The notes beneath the pieces are model-generated. The model was not told where the DNA came from and did no database searches. It saw only the letters and a program-made list of their open reading frames with translations. Shown one piece after another: positions 5,761-11,315 of a stretch of DNA of 12,632 nucleotides. The stretch is from Candidatus Sabulitectum sp. Its GTDB lineage: Bacteria; Fermentibacterota; Fermentibacteria; Fermentibacterales; JCC-6. Both the position numbers and the translations under genes were made by a program. Within the stretch, counting starts at the first letter, position 1. Each line of letters starts with the position of its first letter. The stretch covers positions 1-12,632 of the forward strand of contig JAGLQD010000283.1 in assembly GCA_023136985.1 (NCBI GenBank), given 5' to 3'.

Positions 5761-7938
5761 TTAGATCGGCAGATACCAGGTCAATTTGGCGTAGACACCC
5801 AGATCCGGATCTTCAAAATCTCCACTGCCGTCTCCATTAAACACCGTTTCACCCAGAAGATAAAACATACTTCCGGGAAGGTAATTCCATGCAAACAGCA
5901 TATTGGCTCTAAGCTCATCACTCTCAAACTCATCCGATTGATCAAAATTCATATTGAAATTGGAATACTGAGAAAAGAGTCTTAAATTCATATCCGGATT
6001 GAACATGTATGCCAACCTGAAAGTAACTGATTTCCAATCTGTGGATCGACTATCAAAAGCACTTGCTTCCCAGTTGTAGTTCTCGCTATCAAATGTGCGG
6101 TACCAGTTTCCGGAAATTGATGCCTCAAGTACCGGTACGGGGAGGTAACGCATGTTACCTGTAACATTCTGGTAAGTACCACCGTTCTCGTACTGTCCTC
6201 CACCTGTGCCTGCCCAGAATCTCAGTGGTTTGAATGGATTGGAGCCACCACCTATAAAGCCGTTCGCATGACCTCCGTAGAATTTACCATCCGGGCCTTC
6301 GTAAGGATCAAAATATTCAGCTCCATAATTTCCCGATGCTGTGAAATTCCAGCTATTCTTAAAAGTTCCATTCACTTGTGCATGGGTATTGTTATCCAGG
6401 GTCTCCCCATCTATCTGAGTTGTGTAGTTCTGACTTGCCCAAAAAGAGAAAGTGGAGAAAGTCTCCTCCGGCCTAAAGGTTTTCCTGATCCCGGCGTTCC
6501 CGGATCTGAATCCTGTCATTGTTGTAAAACCGGTTCCGTTCACATTAAAGTTCTCATCTACCTGAGTACCGCTTATCCAATATCCCAGGGTGCTGCGAAT
6601 CCGCTCTATTCCCAGGCGATACGCTCCATCCTGATCCATTCCTGTGTTCCAGCTCCTGGCAGCACTTCCGGTTACAAGGTGACTGCCTCCAATTTCGAAG
6701 GCCCCGTCCAGGGCAACCGCTCTGTTGCTTTCCTCTTCAAAGCCCTCCTGTTCCCAAGAGTCCTTTGAAACCGCAGATACACCCAGATAACTGTAACCGT
6801 CAAATTGTCTGATACCTCTGAAAATGCCAAAGTTTGCAGCGGTTTCTACCAGTGTGGTGTCCTCTTCCCAGACTCTTCCTGCTACAGCATCAAGAAACCC
6901 AAAGCTGTAACCACCTGGAATTGATCCTGTGATCTTGGCTCCACCCATGATGGGGATCACATCGCCATTCCAGCCCACTGCTCCAATTCGACGTGAGTAG
7001 AAGAGATTGAAAGGCATATCGAACAGTTCACTTCTCTCCATGAAGAAAGGTCTCTTCTCGTGCATGAACAGCTCAAAGTGTCCAAGATTCATCTCGGCTT
7101 CATCGGCTTCAACCTGTCCAAAGTCAGGATTTACAGTAAAATCCGCGGTGATTCCGCTTGTAAGACCCATTTTTAGATCGACACCAATATCTCCATATGA
7201 CTCTGTCTCTTCAGCACTCTGGGAATCGTAGTAACGACCGGATGCATATGGTCTGAATTCCAATCCCAGTGAACCCTTCACTCCTTCAATACCCAGAAGC
7301 TCAGGGAATGTGGGAATATCAGCCATCATCTGGCTTGATGAAAGATTGTACCACCCGTTCTCTGATGTTCTGCTGAGAATTCTCTGAAAGTTGACTGACC
7401 AGATCTGGTTCTCTGTGTCTGGAAATCGGAGACTGCTGAGAGGAATCGCCATTTCAGAAGACCATCCATCGGCATGTCTTGCTGTACCGCTCTCCCAGAC
7501 AGCATCCCAACCGTAGTCCCATCCGCCGTGTTCGTTCAATCTTGCGTCCATCTGCGAATTGGCCAGACTTGTTTCAAAGCTGAAAGCGCTTCTTCCATCA
7601 TCCCAGGTGTCCAGTATAACAGCGATCCACTCACCGTTTATGTAGCTGTCACGAGGGGTCAGCGCAGGAGTCATCTGATCCGGAAGGGAATCGTACATGA
7701 AAAAGGCGAAATAGATGAAATCATCATCGTAGAGAATTTTCACTGTGGTTGGCTGAGACATACTTTCACCGTAGTTCGGGGCAAACTGCCACAAGTCGCA
7801 CGTCTCACCGGTACAGTCTTCCCAGACGGCCTCATCAATGTACCCGTCAATAGTGGGAGCAGTTTCCGTCCGCATGGCTGATATAGAATCGGCTGGCTGC
7901 CCGGCAATGAGGGTTAATAGAGAAAACAATTGCCACAT
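5761..7938 (-). CDS. CBM9-like / DUF5916 outer-membrane beta-barrel protein, 725 aa
   Basis: The start ATG at 7938 has AAGGAAGGGG just upstream (plus-strand 7944-7953), and an in-frame TAG follows shortly upstream, so no longer start exists. The N-terminus MWQLFSLLTLIAGQPADS is a short hydrophobic stretch without a positively charged n-region, an unusually compact signal peptide. Residues about 25-195 resemble a carbohydrate-binding module 9-type beta sandwich: APTIDGYIDEAVWED (27-41), YDDDFIYFAFFMYD (70-83), GWSSEMAIPLSSLRFP (158-173). Residues about 220-725 are DUF5916: NPDFGQVEADEAEMNL (270-285), EKRPFFMERSELF (294-306) and FYSRRIG (313-319), then alternating aromatic/polar strands typical of a beta barrel, ending in LTWYLPI. 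The likely location is the outer membrane. The specific role is unknown; members are often thought to take part in uptake or surface binding of organic substrates. It stands alone, converging on the methyltransferase gene. Confidence 0.88.
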   Translation of the reverse strand: MWQLFSLLTLIAGQPADSISAMRTETAPTIDGYIDEAVWEDCTGETCDLWQFAPNYGESMSQPTTVKILYDDDFIYFAFFMYDSLPDQMTPALTPRDSYINGEWIAVILDTWDDGRSAFSFETSLANSQMDARLNEHGGWDYGWDAVWESGTARHADGWSSEMAIPLSSLRFPDTENQIWSVNFQRILSRTSENGWYNLSSSQMMADIPTFPELLGIEGVKGSLGLEFRPYASGRYYDSQSAEETESYGDIGVDLKMGLTSGITADFTVNPDFGQVEADEAEMNLGHFELFMHEKRPFFMERSELFDMPFNLFYSRRIGAVGWNGDVIPIMGGAKITGSIPGGYSFGFLDAVAGRVWEEDTTLVETAANFGIFRGIRQFDGYSYLGVSAVSKDSWEQEGFEEESNRAVALDGAFEIGGSHLVTGSAARSWNTGMDQDGAYRLGIERIRSTLGYWISGTQVDENFNVNGTGFTTMTGFRSGNAGIRKTFRPEETFSTFSFWASQNYTTQIDGETLDNNTHAQVNGTFKNSWNFTASGNYGAEYFDPYEGPDGKFYGGHANGFIGGGSNPFKPLRFWAGTGGGQYENGGTYQNVTGNMRYLPVPVLEASISGNWYRTFDSENYNWEASAFDSRSTDWKSVTFRLAYMFNPDMNLRLFSQYSNFNMNFDQSDEFESDELRANMLFAWNYLPGSMFYLLGETVFNGDGSGDFEDPDLGVYAKLTWYLPI

Positions 7939-8003
7939 AAGTACCCCTTCCTTTTCATAGACTCTTGAATCATACTAGGGTGTTGGGTGCATTTTCATGC
8001 TGC

Positions 8004-8032
8004 ATTGCCAATATGTAAAAAAGAACTGTCAA
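8004..8032 (-). promoter_or_regulatory. Candidate promoter for the DUF5916 gene
   Basis: On the minus strand a perfect -35 TTGACA (plus 8032-8027) is followed after 17 bp by GGCAAT (8009-8004), a weak -10 matching only the last three positions. Transcription would start about 60 bases upstream of the ATG at 7938. The -35 is embedded in one copy of a direct repeat, so a regulator binding there would affect it. Confidence 0.3.
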
Positions 8033-8040
8033 TATGCAAA
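8006..8040. repeat. Two-copy direct repeat with 21-bp period, possible operator
   Basis: The 14-bp sequence TGYCAATATGYAAA occurs at 8006-8019 and 8027-8040, differing at two positions. The spacing of 21 bp places both copies on the same face of the DNA helix. The repeats overlap the candidate -35 elements of both divergent transcription units. This is the pattern expected for a dimeric regulator's site, but no regulator gene is in the window. Confidence 0.4.
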
Positions 8041-8055
8041 CTCCCCGTTTATAAT
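8026..8055 (+). promoter_or_regulatory. Candidate plus-strand promoter ahead of the truncated gene
   Basis: A perfect -10 TATAAT lies at 8050-8055. Eighteen bases upstream is CTGTCA (8026-8031), matching four of six -35 positions. It shares its -35 position with the minus-strand promoter. Expected transcription start is near 8062, leaving a leader of about 66 bases before the GTG at 8128. Confidence 0.35.
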
Positions 8056-8127
8056 ACTCTACGGTGGCTGCCATAATAGCCAATCTAATCGTTTTCGTAT
8101 TGTATTTTTTTGTATTGAAGAGAATAA

Positions 8128-8457
8128 GTGCCATCCTTGATTCTGCAAGTCCTTGTTTCCATATCAGGTGTCTGGTCTGCATGGAATTACGCTACAATTA
8201 ACTGGGAAGAACTAGCCCCTCTATTGAGTGACAATGGGTATGACACAGTTTTCTATGGTGCTGTATATGGGCTGTTAACTGATATAGATGGTCTTAATGA
8301 ATCCATTGGTGCCTGTAATGGATATGATATAAATGTTCACGCCTGGATTGTCGTGAGGAAAACTGCCGCATCTTCAGATGAAGAAAGGGAGATTCTTGCA
8401 GAAGATGAAAGATTTCAAGCAGCCACAGACCATGACACCCGGGCTCAGCTGAGGTAA
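8128..8457 (+). pseudogene. Probable N-terminal remnant of a secreted TIM-barrel (glycosidase-like) protein
   Basis: An open frame of 109 codons from a GTG at 8128, directly preceded by an in-frame TAA, with only a weak ribosome-binding site (GAGA). The N-terminus PSLILQVLVSISGVW is hydrophobic and signal-peptide-like. The body has a pattern I associate with the first strands of family-10-like glycosidase barrels: WNYATINWEELAPLLSDNGY, then DTVFYGAVYGLLTDIDGL and DINVHAWIVVRKT, where a helix-strand unit is followed by the 'G~~vHaWi' strand. Such proteins normally run to several hundred residues, but this frame stops at 8457 and no further barrel sequence is found downstream in any frame. It is therefore most likely a truncated and decaying gene; a short expressed protein cannot be excluded. 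The family link is from pattern memory and needs a search. Confidence 0.45.
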
Positions 8458-8750
8458 TCTCCACCAATCTGGGGAATACAGATGAGATTGCTTAAATGTG
8501 CTTCGGGATAGCACGCAGTTCTTTCAGGAAATAGAAATATGGATTACTTTGAACAGCTCTGGGATAGATTGCTCTCTCTGGCTCTGGTTAATTGTATTGT
8601 ACATGTGAATTACACACTTTCCAGCTCCGCGAACTGGTTTACCGGGGAGAATCAAGTTTGAGATGAATGGGTAATGCTTCACCTGCGCAATCACTCTGTA
8701 TCCCTGTTGAGATAGAATGTGAAACTCCTGATAGCAGATTACCTCTTTCT
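8458..8750. other. Intergenic stretch of 293 bp without a confident gene
   Basis: Between the truncated frame and the exonuclease/GIY-YIG gene. It holds a short plus-strand frame (8539-8661, MDYFEQLWDR...) of 40 codons and, on the minus strand, a start-less open frame running from inside the neighbouring gene to a stop at 8524. An imperfect hairpin (8454-8461 with 8484-8491, inner 8467-8471 with 8479-8483) lies at the left end. Nothing here is recognisable as a known gene or RNA; decayed sequence is the simplest explanation. Confidence 0.4.
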
Positions 8751-10181
8751 CTACACTGCAGAAAGCAGATATCCCAGCGAATCTCCCTTTATTACCGTAT
8801 CGAATCTTGTTCTTATCTCGGGCTCCTTTCCCTCTCTATAAATCCTTCTGATCTCCGCCAGCAAAACTCTTGTTATCTGTAGTTTGCGCCGGTTCCAGAG
8901 GTTAGTTACAGCGTTTTCCACAGACTTATACACATGCCCCCTGGATGTGGTGCCATTCCACCGAATCTCGCACCCCTGAAGCAATCTGTAAACAGCAGCT
9001 TTTCTACACTGAAGACAACCAGAGGCTATCAAATCATCTAATTTTCTTTTAACATACTCCACATCAACAAGTTGATCTAATCTACCAAGTTCATTTCCTT
9101 CTGCTTTACCGTGAAGAAAATGAAGTCGAAGACCGCTGTACAAAACAGAGTCTTTTCCAACAAGATCCCCCCACTCTGAGAGAGCCTGATTCAACAGTGT
9201 TTCAGGGACTTCCGGCCACTGGTTTTCAACAAAAGTCATTTTAGTGTGCTCTTCCCTAATAAACAAGCTTAATTCCAGAAATTCCGCCATGGGATGCCTG
9301 GTGGAGAACGGTCCGTAAAAGCATGTATCATCAGGTTCTGTGGACATCTTATCCATAGCACATGAAATGTACCACAGGGCTTCACTGCTTGATCTCCCCG
9401 CCAGATTGTATTGAGGTGAAAATTCAAAGATCAGATGACTTTCCATAAGTGCCGCGTCCAGAGCAGTAGCCGTCTCCTCATAAGTTACCCGGCAGGTCCG
9501 GGCGATCAATTCAGAATGCCTGCCCTTCTGCCTGCCTGTAAAGTGGGTGTTGACTCTCTTTCGCAGATTTTTGGCTTTACCTATATAAAGCAGATCATCG
9601 CTGGAACCCCAGAAGCGGTACACACCGGGACATTCGGGAAAGGATAGCCTTCTTTTTCTAGAAATAGATACCGGCTCAAAACCGGATTGAAGAGCAAGAA
9701 ATACTGCCTCTGTTGCATAAACATGATCAGAAGCCCGCCTTTTTTCTCCAAGAGAAAAACCTGCAGCGCCTGCAACAGACCTTAAAGTACCGGAAGGCAG
9801 ACCGGGAATTTTCTTTCTGGCCAGTTCTCTGGTACAGATGAAGCTGAGGTCCAGTCCGGTAAGCCAGTCCAGCCACCTCTTCTCGTAAACCGCAAAATGC
9901 GCCACGAGTGCCAGCTGCGGCCCTTCTCCGCCCATACCCGCAGCAGCAAGAAACAGTTTTTTCACTTCGTCAGGATGAAGGGCATCAGCTCTGTTTACAT
10001 CTTCATCGGTTATTCCGGTAATTTGCCTTACTCGATCTGGAATCATTTTTCCGCAAGTGTTTCTCACCAGAAAACAGTGTGCTGAAGAACCGGGTCTCTT
10101 CCACGCTACCTCTAAAAGAAATCCGTTTCCCGGAGAACCGGATGCCTGCACATCCACATAAAGAATCTTCTCTGTTATCAC
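8751..10181 (-). CDS. DEDDh exonuclease-like / GIY-YIG (UvrC N-terminal type) fusion protein, 476 aa
   Basis: The start is the GTG at 10181, with AGGTGA just upstream (plus 10186-10191). Residues 5-165 align by eye with DnaQ/epsilon-type 3'-5' exonucleases: ILYVDVQASG (6-15) is ExoI, ALVAHFAVYEKRW (91-103) ExoII and EKRRASDHVYATEAV (146-160) ExoIII, with IPDRVRQITGITDEDV between. The catalytic acids look lost: D-x-E is D10-V-Q12, the ExoII aspartate is E100, and the ExoIII H/D pair is R148/H153. Residues 180-262 are a GIY-YIG nuclease domain as in UvrC and Cho: CPGVYRF (184-190), LLYIGKAKNLRKRV (197-210), and ALMESHLIFEFSPQYN (244-259) with E247 and N259. These residues all look intact. The C-terminal 210 residues are not recognised and lack UvrC's UVR and RNase H-like endonuclease domains. 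The overall plan matches known exonuclease/GIY-YIG proteins of bacteria, probably acting in DNA repair. It is a single gene, divergent from the Gate-domain gene. Confidence 0.85.
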   Translation of the reverse strand: MITEKILYVDVQASGSPGNGFLLEVAWKRPGSSAHCFLVRNTCGKMIPDRVRQITGITDEDVNRADALHPDEVKKLFLAAAGMGGEGPQLALVAHFAVYEKRWLDWLTGLDLSFICTRELARKKIPGLPSGTLRSVAGAAGFSLGEKRRASDHVYATEAVFLALQSGFEPVSISRKRRLSFPECPGVYRFWGSSDDLLYIGKAKNLRKRVNTHFTGRQKGRHSELIARTCRVTYEETATALDAALMESHLIFEFSPQYNLAGRSSSEALWYISCAMDKMSTEPDDTCFYGPFSTRHPMAEFLELSLFIREEHTKMTFVENQWPEVPETLLNQALSEWGDLVGKDSVLYSGLRLHFLHGKAEGNELGRLDQLVDVEYVKRKLDDLIASGCLQCRKAAVYRLLQGCEIRWNGTTSRGHVYKSVENAVTNLWNRRKLQITRVLLAEIRRIYREGKEPEIRTRFDTVIKGDSLGYLLSAV

Positions 10182-10228
10182 TCAGTCACCTATCCCTGTC
10201 ATTCAAGGGACTGTTAGATTCCGAAGGT

Positions 10229-10244
10229 TTGTGCATTCGCACAA
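10229..10244. other. Short perfect inverted repeat in the divergent intergenic region
   Basis: TTGTGC (10229-10234) and GCACAA (10239-10244) form a 6-bp inverted repeat around ATTC. It lies about 50 bp upstream of the exonuclease/GIY-YIG start, so it would be in that gene's leader if transcription begins near 10325. It could be an operator half-site pair or a small leader hairpin. It may also be chance. Confidence 0.25.
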
Positions 10245-10331
10245 TTTGCTATCGCCACACTCTGCTTCATATACCTGCAGTCTGTCATCTGCCCTCCTGC
10301 AACGCTTTTGGTTCGAGTACATCACAAACAC

Positions 10332-10339
10332 ATTATAAT
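10332..10339. promoter_or_regulatory. Palindromic -10 element (ATTATAAT) between divergent genes
   Basis: ATTATAAT at 10332-10339 is an 8-bp palindrome that gives a perfect TATAAT on each strand (plus 10334-10339; minus 10337-10332). The plus-strand copy ends eight bases before the ATG at 10347, at the usual distance to a transcription start, and there is no ribosome-binding site, so the downstream mRNA may be leaderless. -35 matches are weak on both strands (TTGGTT at 10308-10313 is 20 bp upstream on the plus strand; TTGCTG on the minus strand). Confidence 0.5.
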
Positions 10340-10346
10340 ACCCGCT

Positions 10347-11312
10347 ATGTTGCAGCAAGTAATTCAGTGGTTCTGGGCTCTGCTCAGAAGAACAGCCGGA
10401 GTTTGTCTTGATCTGTTCAAGGTAATGATTCCTGCGCTGATTGCAGTTAAGATTCTTGAAGTTGCCGGCATCTTCGGGCCGATTGCTGATGCCATCGCTC
10501 CGGTTATGGAACTTGCAGGTCTTCCCGGTGAAGCAGGGCTGGCCTGGGTCACGGGCATGCTTTCAAACATGTACGGCGGCTTAACCCTTACCGCAGGAAT
10601 GATACAACCTCTACAGTTGAATACCGCTCAGGTTACTACACTCTGCTGTATGCTTCTTGTCTCTCATTCTCTTCCTGTAGAGATTACCATAGCTGCCAGG
10701 GCTGGTGTAAAACCGTGGTTCCTTATTCCCTTCAGGCTGCTCACCGGTCTTCTTTTCGGAATTATTCTGGGGCAGATTTTCAAGGCAACCGGCACACTTC
10801 AGGGTACTCCGACTGTTATATGGAGCGCTGCGGAACAGGGGGCCGGGCTTGTTGAATGGGTTGTTGGAATAATGCGCAGTATGGCAACCATTTTCTTTGT
10901 AATACTGGTTGTACTGGGCATAATGGATCTGCTTGATAAACTGGGAATCATGGCACTGCTCAAGCGCATTTTCAGACCTGCATTCTCCCCTATGGGGATT
11001 GGCGACGAGGCCTCAACGATCACTGTGATAGGCCTGGTTCTGGGAATATCTTATGGCGGAGGAATGATTATCAGGGAAGCAGGCAAAGGGCATATTCCTC
11101 CAAGACAGATACTGGCATCTGTCTCTTTTATGAGCATATGTCATGCGGTAATAGAGGATACATTTCTGGTAGCCTCTCTTGGCGTATGGGCAGTGGCGGC
11201 ATTACCCGGGCGAATTATTTACTCCTGGGTAGTAATGTTTCTGCTGCTTCTTGTCTCCAGAAGGTTGTCAGACAAAAGGATCATGCAATTGTGCAAACCG
11301 CCGGGGATCTAA
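10347..11312 (+). CDS. Membrane protein with two nucleoside-recognition (Gate) domains, 321 aa
   Basis: The start is taken as ATG 10347 (MLQQVIQWFWALLRR); the earlier TTG at 10308 adds 13 residues with no membrane character and no ribosome-binding site. The protein has multiple hydrophobic segments and two related halves: residues about 15-150 (FKVMIPALIAVKILE, PVMELAGLPGEAGLAWVTGMLSN, YGGLTL) and about 185-310 (MATIFFVILVVLGIMDLL, RPAFSPMGIGDEASTITVIG, ISYGGGMIIREAG). Each half carries the Gate-domain 'p....~Gl~g~a.l.~~~g~l.n~YGG' pattern, as in spore maturation protein/YjiG-YjiH-type proteins. It is predicted to be an inner-membrane transporter or channel-like protein. Despite the domain name, substrate is not established. 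The ISYGG and SHSLPVE/CHAVIED segments show the pseudo-twofold repeat clearly. No partner gene is adjacent, and it converges on the tRNA nucleotidyltransferase gene three bases away. Confidence 0.8.
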   Translation: MLQQVIQWFWALLRRTAGVCLDLFKVMIPALIAVKILEVAGIFGPIADAIAPVMELAGLPGEAGLAWVTGMLSNMYGGLTLTAGMIQPLQLNTAQVTTLCCMLLVSHSLPVEITIAARAGVKPWFLIPFRLLTGLLFGIILGQIFKATGTLQGTPTVIWSAAEQGAGLVEWVVGIMRSMATIFFVILVVLGIMDLLDKLGIMALLKRIFRPAFSPMGIGDEASTITVIGLVLGISYGGGMIIREAGKGHIPPRQILASVSFMSICHAVIEDTFLVASLGVWAVAALPGRIIYSWVVMFLLLLVSRRLSDKRIMQLCKPPGI

Positions 11313-11315
11313 GAG

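Noticed and set aside
6268..6768. Plus-strand open frame (166 codons) inside the DUF5916 gene
   Set aside because: Antisense to a strongly supported gene; the translation has no family pattern and no good ribosome-binding site was seen.
7970..8182. Minus-strand frame of 70 codons upstream of the DUF5916 gene
   Set aside because: It spans the promoter region and the direct repeat and has no domain or plausible start context.
8454..8491. Imperfect nested hairpin as a terminator or small RNA
   Set aside because: The stem contains a G-U pair and a five-base bulge, no T-run follows, and it lies in apparently decayed sequence.
10182..10346. Riboswitch or tRNA in the divergent gap
   Set aside because: Only one 6-bp inverted repeat is present; no cloverleaf or conserved aptamer core was found by eye.
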